DNA of 64,000 bases from Kitasatospora humi (GCF_020907985.1 NZ_JAJJPA010000013.1:1-64000); one strand, 5' to 3'. Shown: positions 51,567-61,022, counted from the stretch's first letter. Numbers and translations are program-made. Notes: generated from the sequence alone by a model not told the origin.

Positions 51567-52583
51567 TCACGGTGCCGAAGGACGGGTGCCGGGTTTGCCG
51601 AGGGACTTCGGGTTCGCCGGGGCCGCACGGGAGACGCGTACGGCTGCTGCTGTTGCCAGGGTCAGCAGGGAGACTCCGAGCAGATAGCAGGCGACGACGC
51701 CGAGGTTGCCGAACTCGCCGGCCTGCCAGGTGAAGAGCCGGTAGTTGGTGACGGTGAGGGTGAGGGCCAGCGGGAGGACGGCCAGGCCGATTGCGGCGGG
51801 CAGCAGTCGGCCCCGGGCCAGGAAGGCGAGCGGGAGCAGGCCCAGCGGGAGGCAGACCCCGCTCAGCATCGCTTCCGTCCGGCCCGGCCCGGTGAACGGG
51901 TTGAGGCTGCCCAGGAAGGTGCCCGCGGCCAGCAGCAGGGCGGGCGGGACGGCGGCGAGCGGCTGGCGGACGACCGTGCTGCCGAGCAGGTCGCCGGGGG
52001 CTGCGAAGACCAGCAGGGACCACAGCACGCCCGCTCCGGCCGTCTGGATCAGGGCGACGTAGTCCGGCGCCGCACCCGGCACGAACGTCTGCAGCGTCTG
52101 GGTGAAGACCAGGCAGCGGACGATGGCGGCAACTCCGGCCAGGGCGGCCAGGATCCGGGCAGCGGTCCAGGTGCGGAGCAGGGCGGCCGCCACGACCAGC
52201 AGCCAGAGCGCACCCGGGAAGGCCGAGGCGATCAGTACGGGGTGCCAGTCGGGGGAGGAGTCGGCCGCGGTCTGTCGCCAGTAGTGGGGGAGCTGCCACA
52301 GCACGGGCAGCTGCTGGCCGAGCGCCATGGCGGCGGCCGGCGGCGCGGTGGTGGCGAGCAGGCGCCCGGCGGTGCCGCTCGCCGTGAGGCCGGTGCGCAC
52401 CCGCAGGCCGTACGCGGCGACGCCGGCGGTCTCACGGGCGGTGGCCAGCCGGCCGGCGCCCGCGGTGACGTCCGCATGGACGGTGGCGATCTCCTCGCCG
52501 CGCTCGGCGCGGTAGCCGGCGGGGTAGATCCGCAGGGCCAGTCGCAGTCCCAGCGAAGTGCTGCCGGTGGGGCGGGTGTTCAT
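51567..52583 (-). CDS. Polytopic membrane protein co-expressed with PadR
   Basis: A 338-residue protein. The N-terminal GLRLALRIYPAGYRAERGEEI is the cytoplasmic start found in many streptomycete membrane proteins encoded beside PadR regulators. About eight hydrophobic segments follow. No transporter motif is recognised. The ATG overlaps the PadR stop by four bases, so it is the regulated partner. Confidence 0.75.
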   Translation of the reverse strand: MNTRPTGSTSLGLRLALRIYPAGYRAERGEEIATVHADVTAGAGRLATARETAGVAAYGLRVRTGLTASGTAGRLLATTAPPAAAMALGQQLPVLWQLPHYWRQTAADSSPDWHPVLIASAFPGALWLLVVAAALLRTWTAARILAALAGVAAIVRCLVFTQTLQTFVPGAAPDYVALIQTAGAGVLWSLLVFAAPGDLLGSTVVRQPLAAVPPALLLAAGTFLGSLNPFTGPGRTEAMLSGVCLPLGLLPLAFLARGRLLPAAIGLAVLPLALTLTVTNYRLFTWQAGEFGNLGVVACYLLGVSLLTLATAAAVRVSRAAPANPKSLGKPGTRPSAP

Positions 52584-52927
52584 GCGAGGACCCCCCTGGC
52601 CGTCGGGCGGATGGTGTTCAGCCGGCGGGTCGCCTCGGCCGCTATCGCGCGGAGCCGGTCGGCTTCGGCGGCGAGGACGGCCCGCCCGGCGTCAGCGAGG
52701 GCGTACGTCCGGCGGGCGCGGCCGTCGATCACCTCGTCCCGGTCGACCTGGATCAGTCCTTGCTGGAGGAGGCGGTCCAGTGCGCTGTAGAGCGTGCCGG
52801 CCCGCATCCTGACCCGGCCGTCCGAGATCACGGCGATTTCCTGGATCAGGGCGTAGCCGTGCCGAGGGGCGTCGGCCAGTGCGGTGAGCAGAAGCAGCGT
52901 CGGCTCCTGCAGGGAGCGTCCTGTCAT
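52580..52927 (-). CDS. PadR family transcriptional regulator
   Basis: A 115-residue PadR protein starting MTGRSLQEPTLLLLTALAD. The winged helix includes RHGYALIQEI and RMRAGTLYSALDRLLQQGLI. Upstream ATG/TTG starts at 52948 and 52990 would place twin palindromes inside the coding region, so 52927 is preferred. The likely transcript is leaderless or nearly so. It should repress its own operon with the downstream membrane protein. Confidence 0.88.
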   Translation of the reverse strand: MTGRSLQEPTLLLLTALADAPRHGYALIQEIAVISDGRVRMRAGTLYSALDRLLQQGLIQVDRDEVIDGRARRTYALADAGRAVLAAEADRLRAIAAEATRRLNTIRPTARGVLA

Positions 52928-52931
52928 GTGA

Positions 52932-52960
52932 CGATATATATCGCTCATCGGTATATACCG
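52932..52960. promoter_or_regulatory. Twin perfect 12-bp palindromes, PadR operator
   Basis: CGATATATATCG (52932-52943) and CGGTATATACCG (52949-52960) are both perfect and are spaced 17 bases centre to centre. They lie directly upstream of the preferred PadR start and overlap the probable -10 region. AT-rich palindromes are typical PadR sites. Confidence 0.8.
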
Positions 52961-53153
52961 TCCAGGGGTAGCTTCATGATTGCCCGTCAAGTCGTTCGGC
53001 GATCGCCCCCTCGGGCACCCTCCGGATGGCCCGGACCGGCTCTTCCGCCCGTCGGCTCGTCGTCCGTAGTGCAGAGTGCGGAGCGCGGCTCTCGCGCCAC
53101 AGGTGCTCTTGCCACCAAGGGAGTTGGTGCGCCCGCGGCGCTAACCTGGCACC

Positions 53154-53657
53154 GTGATGGAGCGGATGAGCACGGTGGTGCTGATGTGTGGGCTTCCAGG
53201 AGCGGGAAAGACCACCTACGCGATGGAGTTGGTGCGACGCGGTCACGTTCGGCTCTCGATCGACGAGACGGTCTGGCAACGGCTCGGGCAGCGCGACGCC
53301 GGCCTGGTGCTGGCGGCGGAGGCGTACGACCAGCTGAAGGAGGAGGTCCGCCGCGAGCAGCGGCAGGAACTGGTCGAGCTGATGTTGGCCGGGCGGGACG
53401 TCGTGGTGGACTACAGCTTCTGGAGTCGCGCCGCCCGCGACGACTACAAGGCACTGGTCGAGAGCCACGGTTGCCGTTGGGAACTGGTCCACCTCAAGGC
53501 CGACCGGACGACGCTGGAGCGCCGCCTCGCGGTTCGGAACGGCGAAGTGGGCGCCAACTCCGTCACGGTGGGCGGGGAACTGCTCGCTCGCTACCTGGCC
53601 GACTTCGAAGAGCCGGTCGGGGAGGGCGAGCAGGTCTTCGTGCAGTCCTCGAGTTGA
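53154..53657 (+). CDS. AAA/P-loop kinase (zeta-toxin/APH-like fold)
   Basis: A 167-residue P-loop protein. LMCGLPGAGKTTYAMEL is the Walker A motif, RLSIDETVW the lid or acceptor region, and VVVDYSFWSRAARDDYK the Walker B-like strand. The short length and the HLKADRTTLERRL adenine-binding helix are typical of small ATP kinases of the AAA_33 family. The acceptor is unknown. TAACCT at 53142-53147 stands six bases before the GTG, so a leaderless transcript is likely. ATG 53157 and ATG 53166 are alternative starts. Confidence 0.8.
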   Translation: MMERMSTVVLMCGLPGAGKTTYAMELVRRGHVRLSIDETVWQRLGQRDAGLVLAAEAYDQLKEEVRREQRQELVELMLAGRDVVVDYSFWSRAARDDYKALVESHGCRWELVHLKADRTTLERRLAVRNGEVGANSVTVGGELLARYLADFEEPVGEGEQVFVQSSS

Positions 53658-53819
53658 GGACGTGGAGTTGAGCACCTGAAGCCGTGGGACGGGGAGGGCC
53701 GGCGCCGGGCGGCCGGGCCCGGCCAGCGGGCAGGTCCGGCGTCCTGCTGCCTTCGGCGGTCCGTTAGAGTCAGGCCACGCACGATCGGCTGCGGAGGTTT
53801 CGGGCTTGGGGGAGTGGGC

Positions 53820-55112
53820 ATGACGGACGCCGACACGGCGGGACGGGACGGCGCCGGGGCGGAGCAGCAGCCGGAGGCGGAGCCCACCCATGGGGAGGCG
53901 GCCGCCAGGCCGACCGATCCCTGGGCGCCGCCGGCCGACACCGTTCCCGCGGGCGGGGCACCAACCGGCACTCCCCGTCCGTACCCGTCCTTTCCGGCGC
54001 CCCCTCCGTTCGACAACCGCCCGGTGGTGCCGGGCAGCAACGGCTTGGCCATCGCCTCGCTGGTCACCGGCGTCACCTTCTGCCTCTGGCCGGTCGCGCT
54101 CGGCCTCGGGATCGGCGCGCTGGTCCAGCTCAGGCGGCGGCGGCAGCGCGGCCGCGGGCTGGCCGTCGCGGGTACGGTGCTCGGTCTGCTCGGGTTGACC
54201 GCCGCGGTGGGCGGGGTGCTGGCCGGCGCGATCCACGCGCACGTATCCATGTCCGGCGCCGGGCCGGTCTCGACGCAGCCCGGCGGCCCGGCCGAGCGTC
54301 CGGGCCCGAGTGGTGAGTTCGCCTGGAAGGCCGGCGACTGCTTCACCGAGCTGCAGGCGGGAAGCCGAGCCGAACGGGAGCTGACGGATTGCTCCAAGCC
54401 GCACTACGGTGAGGTCTTCTTCCGCACGTCACTGGCCGGCAGCAGCTACCCCGGGGTCGATGCGATCAAGCAGCAGGCCGGCAGGCTCTGCCGGAGCGGC
54501 CTGGAGGTGTACCTGTACGACCCGTGGGCGGTGCCCAGCACGTCCACCGTCCGCTACCTCTACCCGCAGAACGCCACCCAGTGGGCACGCAGCGGCCACA
54601 CGGCGATCTGCTTCCTGCACGACACCGCCGGCAACAGCACCGGTTCGCTGCGGCTGGACACCACCAACCTCACGCAGGACCAGCGGTACCTCCTCCAGGC
54701 CCTCACCTTGTTGGATGCCCGGGAGGACGCACTGGCAGCGCCGGTGACCGACCCGGCAGCGGCCACCTCCGCGGCAGCGAAGACCGGGCAGGCCATCCAG
54801 CAAGCCCTGCAGTTGATCGACACCAGCCAGTGGTCGGACGCGGCGAAGGGCCCGGTGGCCGCCCTGGTGAACAGCCTGCGGACCGACCAGGCCGCGTGGC
54901 AGGCGGCCGGCGCGGACACCTCCGATCCGCTCGGCGCCTACCAGCGGGCCCTGCGGGACGACAATCCCCTGGTCGCCGAAGTCACCGCTCGACGCGCCTT
55001 CTCCCTCATCGACCATGACTCCCGGATCCAGCCGGACGACGGCGGCCCGAGCGGTGGTGCGCCGTCGGACAGCCCGCAGTCGGGCGGCAGCGGTGGGACG
55101 GACTCGGTCTGA
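53820..55112 (+). CDS. DUF4190/septum-formation-domain membrane protein
   Basis: A 430-residue protein with a proline/acidic N-terminus of 75 residues. A DUF4190 double membrane span follows (GLAIASLVTGVTFCLWPVAL and LAVAGTVLGLLGLTAAVGG). The extracytoplasmic part has a septum_form-like domain (AGDCFTELQ, LTDCSKPHYGEVFF, CRSGLE). Its later part is helical and low in complexity. Related actinobacterial proteins are membrane anchored; their function is poorly known. ATG 53820 follows GGGGGAG. Confidence 0.75.
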   Translation: MTDADTAGRDGAGAEQQPEAEPTHGEAAARPTDPWAPPADTVPAGGAPTGTPRPYPSFPAPPPFDNRPVVPGSNGLAIASLVTGVTFCLWPVALGLGIGALVQLRRRRQRGRGLAVAGTVLGLLGLTAAVGGVLAGAIHAHVSMSGAGPVSTQPGGPAERPGPSGEFAWKAGDCFTELQAGSRAERELTDCSKPHYGEVFFRTSLAGSSYPGVDAIKQQAGRLCRSGLEVYLYDPWAVPSTSTVRYLYPQNATQWARSGHTAICFLHDTAGNSTGSLRLDTTNLTQDQRYLLQALTLLDAREDALAAPVTDPAAATSAAAKTGQAIQQALQLIDTSQWSDAAKGPVAALVNSLRTDQAAWQAAGADTSDPLGAYQRALRDDNPLVAEVTARRAFSLIDHDSRIQPDDGGPSGGAPSDSPQSGGSGGTDSV

Positions 55113-55151
55113 TCCGTCAAGGCCGGTGGCGGAGCGGGCAGTCCGTCCGGG

Positions 55152-55715
55152 TCACTCCTGGAGGACGGCCTGGATCTCGAGGCTGATCGCCACCTTGTCG
55201 CCGACCGCGACGCCACCGGCGTCCAGCGGGAGGCTGATGTCGATGCCGAAGTCGCGCCGGTTGATCTCGGCGCTCGCCGAGAAGCCGGCCCGCTGTCCGC
55301 CCCACGGGTCCGAGCCGAACCCGTTCACCTCGAGGGCCAGCGGAACCCGCCGGGTGACGCCGTGCAAGGTCAGCTCACCGTCGACGACCCAGCCGTCGCC
55401 TCGAGGGCGGATGCCGGTCGAGCGGTAGCCCATCGTCGGGTAGTTCTCGGTCTTCAGGTAGTCGGCGGCGCGAAGGTGGTTGTCACGCACCTCGTTGCCG
55501 GTGTCGATGGACGCGAGGTCGATCGTCACGGCGACCGACGAGGCCAGTGGGTCCTCGCCGGTGACGATCGTGACGTCGTAGCCGGTGAACCGGCCGCGCG
55601 TCTTGGTGAGCATGAGGTGCCGGACGGAGAAGGCGATCTCGGAGTGCACCGGGTCGGCCTTCCACGTGCCGACCAGGTAGCCGGGGATCTCGACGGTCGT
55701 GGGAACCGGGGTCAT
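55152..55715 (-). CDS. YceI family lipid-binding protein
   Basis: A 187-residue lipocalin-like YceI protein. WKADPVHSEIAFSVRHLML is the family start, followed by IDLASIDTGNEVRDNHLRA and a C-terminal DFGIDISLPL. YceI proteins bind isoprenoid or polyprenyl chains. No signal peptide is present, so it is probably cytoplasmic, as in most actinobacterial copies. GGAGG supports ATG 55715. It ends 39 bases from the convergent DUF4190 gene. Confidence 0.9.
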   Translation of the reverse strand: MTPVPTTVEIPGYLVGTWKADPVHSEIAFSVRHLMLTKTRGRFTGYDVTIVTGEDPLASSVAVTIDLASIDTGNEVRDNHLRAADYLKTENYPTMGYRSTGIRPRGDGWVVDGELTLHGVTRRVPLALEVNGFGSDPWGGQRAGFSASAEINRRDFGIDISLPLDAGGVAVGDKVAISLEIQAVLQE

Positions 55716-55775
55716 GACGTCCTCCATGGTTGTGGTGTCGCCGCGACGCGGCGGAGGTGGTGGGACCGGGGTTTG

Positions 55776-55865
55776 TCAGGGTTCGAGGTCGACTGCTCCG
55801 GTGCCGGTCGCGACGTCGAGCGGCACCGAGACCTGGTCGTGCGTGATCAACCAGGTGCCGTACCC
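55776..55865 (-). pseudogene. C-terminal stub of a SnoaL-like (NTF2-fold) protein
   Basis: Read leftward, the frame gives GTWLITHDQVSVPLDVATGT then GAVDLEP and a stop at 55776-55778. This closely matches the end of SnoaL-like/DUF4440 proteins (W.ITHDQ.SVP.D..TG). Everything upstream of it is missing. The rest of the 562-base gap (55716-56277) shows no intact gene. A CBS-like stretch, VGADTHLSTAARLM, may be read on the plus strand from about 55866. Confidence 0.6.
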
Positions 55866-56277
55866 TCTCCGTGGGCGCCGACACCCATCTGTCAACCGCC
55901 GCCCGGCTGATGCGCACCACCATCACCAACTGGGACTGGAACGCGGGGGAACCGGGAGCCTGACGCTGACGACCGCCGGCACGGTCCGACGATCCCCGAC
56001 GCTGCCTGGACTTCCCGGCGAGCAGGGCGCGGGTCGCGTCAACGGCTGTGTGGCACGCGGGCCCTGGCGCCGACCCCGCCCGCTGGGCTATGGTTTTCGG
56101 CGATGACTACCGGGACGGCCTCGCGCCACACACGGATTGGTGACCCGGTGCTCTTCTGAGCGCCGCGCGGGCCGCTGAGGGCCCGGTTCACGATCGAGGT
56201 ACCGGCGCTGCCGCGCGGGCTCCGCCTCCGTCGTCGTTGATCACAGGTTCAACTGGTCAACCACGACAGGAGACTTC

Positions 56278-57030
56278 ATGCCCACCAAGACGCTGCTGAT
56301 CCCCACCGCCGACGGCCGGGCCGACGCTTTCGCCGCCTTCCCCGACCACGGCGAGCGGCACCCGGGAGTGCTGCTGTACCCGGACGCCTTCGGCGTGCGG
56401 CCCGAGTTGGAGCAGCGGGCCCGCGAGCTGGCCGAACACGGGTACTACGTGCTCGTCCCCAACCCCTACTACCGGCACGGCCCGGCACCGGTGGTCGACC
56501 TTCCCGCGCACATCGGAGAAGACGTCCGGCCGGCGGTGTTCGCCGAGTTGATGCCCTTGCTGGAGGCGCACAGCACCGAACGGATCCTCCGCGACGCGGA
56601 CGCCTACCTCGGGTTCCTCGCCGCCCAGCGCGAGGTCGGTGCCGGTCCGGTCGCCGTGGTCGGCTACTGCATCGGCGCCGCCCTGGCGTTGCGCACCGCA
56701 ACGGCCCACCCCGACCGGGTGGCCGCCGTCGCCGGATTCCACCCGGGCTTCCTGGTCACCAAGGCACCCGACAGTCCGCACCACCTGATCCCCAAGCTCA
56801 CCGCCGAAGTCCACCTCGGCCTCTCCGAAGGCGGCGACATGTCGCCCGGGGCCCTCGGTGAGCTCACCAAGGCCATGGACACCGCGGGCGTCGACTACAC
56901 CACCGAGGTCTATCCCGGCACCATCCACGGCTACACCATGTCCGACACCGATGCCTTCAACCCATCGGCTCTGCAGCGCCATTGGGAGCGCCTGCTGCCC
57001 CTTCTCCAGCGCACCCTGGCCGGCGGCTGA
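56278..57030 (+). CDS. Dienelactone hydrolase family protein
   Basis: A 250-residue alpha/beta hydrolase. VVGYCIGAALALR has the cysteine nucleophile of dienelactone hydrolases. VYPGTIHGYTM carries the catalytic histidine, and the aspartate lies near EGGDMS. The start PTADGRADAF and LYPDAFGVRP are family typical. It cleaves lactones or esters; true dienelactone activity is unproven. AGGAG precedes the ATG. An imperfect palindrome GGTTCAACTGGTCAACC lies about 20 bases upstream and may be an operator, but no regulator is adjacent. Confidence 0.87.
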   Translation: MPTKTLLIPTADGRADAFAAFPDHGERHPGVLLYPDAFGVRPELEQRARELAEHGYYVLVPNPYYRHGPAPVVDLPAHIGEDVRPAVFAELMPLLEAHSTERILRDADAYLGFLAAQREVGAGPVAVVGYCIGAALALRTATAHPDRVAAVAGFHPGFLVTKAPDSPHHLIPKLTAEVHLGLSEGGDMSPGALGELTKAMDTAGVDYTTEVYPGTIHGYTMSDTDAFNPSALQRHWERLLPLLQRTLAGG

Positions 57031-57106
57031 GGCTCTGGGGACCTGCCGGGCCGGGCTGTTCGCCCGGGGGATGCCGCAGTGATCGCCAAGGCCGGGGTGC
57101 GCGCCG

Positions 57107-57934
57107 TCAGACGTCGCGGCGGCGCACCACGAGCAGTGTGAGCAGCAGCGCGAGCAGCGGCCAGGCCAGCAGTGCGGCCCAACACTGCAGCGCTCCGGGC
57201 GGGAAGGGTCCGTCGTTGTCCCACACGGTGTGCCGGCTGACCAGGCCGTACCACGCGTTGCGCGGCCACGTGTCGCTGATCGCGGCGAGCAGCTCGTTGC
57301 CGCTGGTGCGGGGAACGGCGTCAGCCAGCAGGCTCTGGCCCACGAAGACCGTGAACAAGGTGGCCGCGGGGTTCCGGATGAGCGCGCCGACGAACATGCC
57401 GGTGATCGCGCTCACCGGTATCAGCGACACGGAAGCCGCGAAGGCTTGCAGCACGTGGGGGTTGCCGAACGAGGTGCCGAGCTGCTTGGGCCCCAGGACC
57501 GACTGCGCGGTGACGAACGAGGCGGTCGCGGCGGCCAGACCGGCGAGGCTTGTGACGGACGCGATGACGGCCGCCTTGGCGAGCACGATCCGGCGGCGGT
57601 CCGGGACGGCGATGAAGGTCGTCCGGATCAGCCCGCTGGAGAACTCGCTCATCGTCGAGATGGCGCCGATCGCGCCGGCCGCCAGCGCGAGGAAGGCGAA
57701 GGTGCCCTCCTTGAAGGAGCCGTTGATCCGGTCGAAGTCGGCCAACGCCGAGGCGCTGACGAGGTGCACTCCGGCACTGCTGAACCAGGCGCCGCCGACG
57801 GCGATCAGCACGGTCAGTCCCAGCAGCACGTAGGTCGATCGCTGCGCGAACAGCTTGATGCCCTCGGAGGCGCACAAGTCCCGGAACCGGCCGCGGTGTT
57901 CGGCGACGGACGGCGACTGGATCGAGCTGGTCAT
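57107..57934 (-). CDS. ABC transporter permease (second of two)
   Basis: A 275-residue permease with six hydrophobic helices. SEGIKLFAQRSTYVLLGLTV is the cytoplasmic entry, and GLIRTTFIAVPDRRRIVLAK the conserved coupling segment shared with the upstream permease. It is the third gene of an ATPase-permease-permease operon. The GTG at 57940 overlaps the previous stop (GTGA) and is an alternative start. The two permeases are paralogues, so a heterodimeric exporter is likely. Confidence 0.85.
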   Translation of the reverse strand: MTSSIQSPSVAEHRGRFRDLCASEGIKLFAQRSTYVLLGLTVLIAVGGAWFSSAGVHLVSASALADFDRINGSFKEGTFAFLALAAGAIGAISTMSEFSSGLIRTTFIAVPDRRRIVLAKAAVIASVTSLAGLAAATASFVTAQSVLGPKQLGTSFGNPHVLQAFAASVSLIPVSAITGMFVGALIRNPAATLFTVFVGQSLLADAVPRTSGNELLAAISDTWPRNAWYGLVSRHTVWDNDGPFPPGALQCWAALLAWPLLALLLTLLVVRRRDV

Positions 57935-57936
57935 GG

Positions 57937-58767
57937 TCACACGTCCCGGCGGCGCAGCAGCACCACGAGGGCGACCGAGACGACGGCCCAGCCGATCAGC
58001 GCGCTCCAGGCCGTCGGCACCGAGGCGATGCGCCCCACGATGTGTCCGTGGGCCATGAGGCACAAGCGGGCCCACGAGTAGGCCGGCAGCCTGTTGCTGA
58101 TGTCGGCGGCCAGGTCGGCGCTCAGCAGCGGCACCCGACCCTTGAAGGCCACCGGACCGACCAGGAAGAAGGCCAGCACCGTGAAGACCGTGCCCGCGGT
58201 GTTGCGGATCAGCGCGGCCAGCGCCATGCCGATCAAGCCGCAGACCGGGGCCATCAGCGTGGTGGCCAGGATGCTGCGCCCCACTCCCGGGGTGCTGAAC
58301 GAGTAGCCGTTGATCCGGCCTGAGAACACGGTGAAGGTAGCGGCCCAGACGGCGGTGGAGAGGACCAGGCCGACGGCGGCCAGCACCCCCGTGACCACCG
58401 CGACCTTGGCGAGCATCACCCGGTTGCGGTCCGGCACGGCGATCAGGGTGGTGCGGATCAGCCCGGAGGCGTGCTCGCCGGAGATGGTCATGGCGCCGAT
58501 CGTGCCCATGGCGGCCTCGAAGAGCATGAAGGCGGGGAAGTCGAAGGCGTCGTGCGCCGGGTCCTCGACGGCCTTCATCCAGGCGGCCATGGTCGGCCAG
58601 GCGTCATAGGTGGTGATCGCGGCCTTGTACGCCAGGTACACGTAGCCGACGATCAGGCAGCCGAGCACGATCGCGGTCGACCGCAGTGACCAGAGCTTGA
58701 TCCACTCGGCGCCGAGCAGATCGCGCCAACGGGCTCGGGAGATCGGGGAGTTCACGACGGCGGTCAC
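57937..58767 (-). CDS. ABC transporter permease (first of two)
   Basis: A 276-residue protein with six membrane helices. GAEWIKLWSLRSTAIVLG and SGLIRTTLIAVPDRNRVMLAK match the sister permease, showing duplication. The GTG start overlaps the ATPase stop by four bases. It forms the membrane channel of the exporter encoded here. The substrate is unknown. Confidence 0.87.
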   Translation of the reverse strand: MTAVVNSPISRARWRDLLGAEWIKLWSLRSTAIVLGCLIVGYVYLAYKAAITTYDAWPTMAAWMKAVEDPAHDAFDFPAFMLFEAAMGTIGAMTISGEHASGLIRTTLIAVPDRNRVMLAKVAVVTGVLAAVGLVLSTAVWAATFTVFSGRINGYSFSTPGVGRSILATTLMAPVCGLIGMALAALIRNTAGTVFTVLAFFLVGPVAFKGRVPLLSADLAADISNRLPAYSWARLCLMAHGHIVGRIASVPTAWSALIGWAVVSVALVVLLRRRDV

Positions 58768-59693
58768 CGGCCAGCACCTCCGACCGCAACCGAACCGGCC
58801 CGGTACTGGAGCGAGTTGGCGGTCAGCTCCATGAACGCGTCCTCCAGCGTGCCGCCGTGCGCGGTGACCTCGTGGACCATGACGCGGTGGGTGAAGGCCA
58901 GTTCGTTCACCTGCGCCGCGGTCAGGCCGGTCACCGTGACGGATTCCCCGCCGGTGGGCTGCGCCGAGCCGCCCGCCTCGCGCAGCACCAGCGCCAGCGC
59001 CTGCGGATCCGGAGTGCGGACCACGACCTGGCTGGTGGTGGCCCGGGCGGCGAAGACGGCCAGCGGCTCGTCGGCGATCAATCTGCCACCGCCGACGACC
59101 ACCAGGTGGTCGGCGGTGTGCTCCATCTCGCTCATCAGGTGGCTGGAGACGAAGACCGTGCGGCCCTCGGCGGCGAGCCGGCGGAACAGCTCGCGGGCCC
59201 AGCGGATGCCCTCCGGGTCGAGGCCGTTGACCGGCTCGTCGAAGAGCAGCACCGGCGGATCGCCGAGCAGCGCGGTGGCGATCCCCAGGCGCTGGCGCAT
59301 GCCGAGCGAGTAGCCGCCGATCCGCCGCTTGCCCGCGTCGGCCAGCCCGACCGTCTCCAGCACCTCCTGGACCCGGCGCCGCGGCAGACCGTTGCTGCGG
59401 GCGAGGGCGGCCAGGTGCGCGTTGGCGGTGCGCCCCTTGTGCACGTCGTTGGCGTCCAGCAGGGCACCGACGTGGCGCAGGCCGGTGCCGAAGTCGCGGA
59501 ACCGGCGGCCGTCGATGGTCGCGGTGCCACTGGTGGGCGTGTTCAGGCCGAGCAGCATACGCATCGTGGTGGTCTTGCCGGCCCCGTTCGGTCCCAGGAA
59601 TCCGGTCACCTGCCCGGGGCTCGCGGAGAACGTCAGTCGGTCCACGGCGACGACGCTGCCGTACCGCTTCGTCAGTTCGTTGATTTCGATCAC
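58764..59693 (-). CDS. ABC transporter ATP-binding protein
   Basis: A 309-residue ATPase. GFLGPNGAGKTTTMRMLLGL is Walker A and YSLGMRQRLGIATALLG the signature. LLFDEPVNGLDPEG is Walker B with the catalytic glutamate and VSSHL the H-loop. A C-terminal extension of about 90 residues is typical of BcrA/YtrB-like exporters of antibiotics or lipids. It heads an operon with two permeases and is divergent from a histidine kinase/response regulator pair that probably controls it. The gene starts at GTG 59693. Confidence 0.92.
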   Translation of the reverse strand: MIEINELTKRYGSVVAVDRLTFSASPGQVTGFLGPNGAGKTTTMRMLLGLNTPTSGTATIDGRRFRDFGTGLRHVGALLDANDVHKGRTANAHLAALARSNGLPRRRVQEVLETVGLADAGKRRIGGYSLGMRQRLGIATALLGDPPVLLFDEPVNGLDPEGIRWARELFRRLAAEGRTVFVSSHLMSEMEHTADHLVVVGGGRLIADEPLAVFAARATTSQVVVRTPDPQALALVLREAGGSAQPTGGESVTVTGLTAAQVNELAFTHRVMVHEVTAHGGTLEDAFMELTANSLQYRAGSVAVGGAGR

Positions 59694-59789
59694 GTCACCG
59701 ATGCTTTCTCAGGCACGAGGGCGACGCATCAGCCCGTGGTCCGCATGCCGACGGCCCCGTGCCGGCCCGTGGCGCAATACCAGGGGAGG

Positions 59790-59818
59790 GTCCGACTGAA
59801 CGGACCGGCGGTTAGCAT
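59790..59818 (+). promoter_or_regulatory. Leaderless-type promoter of the two-component system
   Basis: TAGCAT at 59813-59818 lies seven bases before the GTG start of the kinase. TCCGAC at 59790-59795 provides a -35-like hexamer with a 17-base spacer. No ribosome binding site is visible, consistent with a leaderless mRNA. Confidence 0.55.
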
Positions 59819-59825
59819 CTGAGCC

Positions 59826-61022
59826 GTGCAACGACCTTCGGGGCTGCTCGCCCTGCCGAGACGACTCCAGACGCTGCTGAGAAGACTGTCGCCGGACGCA
59901 CTGGCGGCCCTCAACTGGTGCGCGGTGCCTCCCTTCGCCCTGCTGCTCTACGTCACCATGCCCCAGCCCCTTCACCCGGTAGGACCGCTGCTGGACCCGC
60001 TCCGTCCAGGGCCGCTGCGGGTGCTGGTGCTGGCCGTGGTGATGGCGCTGCCGATCGGCTGGGCCAGCCGGCGTGCGCCGCAGGTGCTCGGGGTGGTGCT
60101 GGCCGAGGTGCTCGTCCTCAGGGTCTGCGGGCAGAAGCTCTGGCCGCTGTTCCTCGCGGCAGTCGTGCTGGTCTTCTACATCGCTGTCAACCGGTCGCGC
60201 CGGACCGCCGGTTACGCCCTGGCCGCCACCGTGGCCGTCGGGATCGCCGACTCGGTGCGCGTCCAGTCCTCCGGAGCGGCGGTGCGCTCGCTCACCGGCC
60301 CGTCCTCGCTCCACCTCGTGGTCACCGCGGCCGCCTGGATCCTGGGGAGCTGGATCCGGCTGCGGCAGACTCACGCCGAGGCGCTGCGCACGCAGGCCGC
60401 CCACCAGGCGGTCCAGGACGAGCGACTGCGGATCGCGCGCGAGCTGCACGACATGGTCGCCCACAGCATCGGCGTGATCGCGATCCAGGCCGGCGCCGGG
60501 AGTCGCGTCTTCGACACCCAACCGGCCGTCGCGCGCGCGGCGTTGGGCGCCATCGAGAGCACTGGCCGGGAGACCCTGGCGGGGCTGCGGCGGATGCTCG
60601 TCGCGCTGCGGGAGGCCGACTCGGACCACGCCGAGTCCGCTCCCGCACCGGGTTTGGCGGACGTCGAGCGGCTGGCCGCGACCGCGGCCGGCGCCGGAGT
60701 CGAGGTGGAGGTGCGGTGGGGTGGGACGCGCCGCGGGCTGCCCCCCGAGATCGACCTGTCCGCCTACCGGATCATTCAGGAGTCGGTGACCAACGTGGTG
60801 CGGCACGCGGGGGTCGCCCGTTGCCGGGTTCTCGTCGACTACCGGGAGGAAGAGTTGTCCATCGAGGTCACCGACGACGGCCGCGGCGGTGCGCCGACGA
60901 GTGCGGGCAGTGGCTACGGGCTGGTCGGCATGCGCGAGCGAGTCGGCCTGCTGCACGGTCAGTTCACCGCCGGGCCACGACCGGAAGGCGGCTACCGGGT
61001 CGCGGCTAGGCTGCCGGTATGA
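59826..61022 (+). CDS. NarL-type sensor histidine kinase
   Basis: A 398-residue kinase with five to six N-terminal membrane helices and no large external domain. HisKA_3: [20 protein letters not shown] with the phospho-acceptor histidine. HATPase_c: [14 protein letters not shown] and VTDDGRGG, then [11 protein letters not shown]. The stop overlaps the response regulator start (ATGA), so the two are co-translated. Short intramembrane sensors of this kind often detect cell-envelope stress or antibiotics and control a neighbouring ABC exporter, here the divergent one. Confidence 0.9.
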   Translation: MQRPSGLLALPRRLQTLLRRLSPDALAALNWCAVPPFALLLYVTMPQPLHPVGPLLDPLRPGPLRVLVLAVVMALPIGWASRRAPQVLGVVLAEVLVLRVCGQKLWPLFLAAVVLVFYIAVNRSRRTAGYALAATVAVGIADSVRVQSSGAAVRSLTGPSSLHLVVTAAAWILGSWIRLRQTHAEALRTQAAHQAVQDERLRIARELHDMVAHSIGVIAIQAGAGSRVFDTQPAVARAALGAIESTGRETLAGLRRMLVALREADSDHAESAPAPGLADVERLAATAAGAGVEVEVRWGGTRRGLPPEIDLSAYRIIQESVTNVVRHAGVARCRVLVDYREEELSIEVTDDGRGGAPTSAGSGYGLVGMRERVGLLHGQFTAGPRPEGGYRVAARLPV

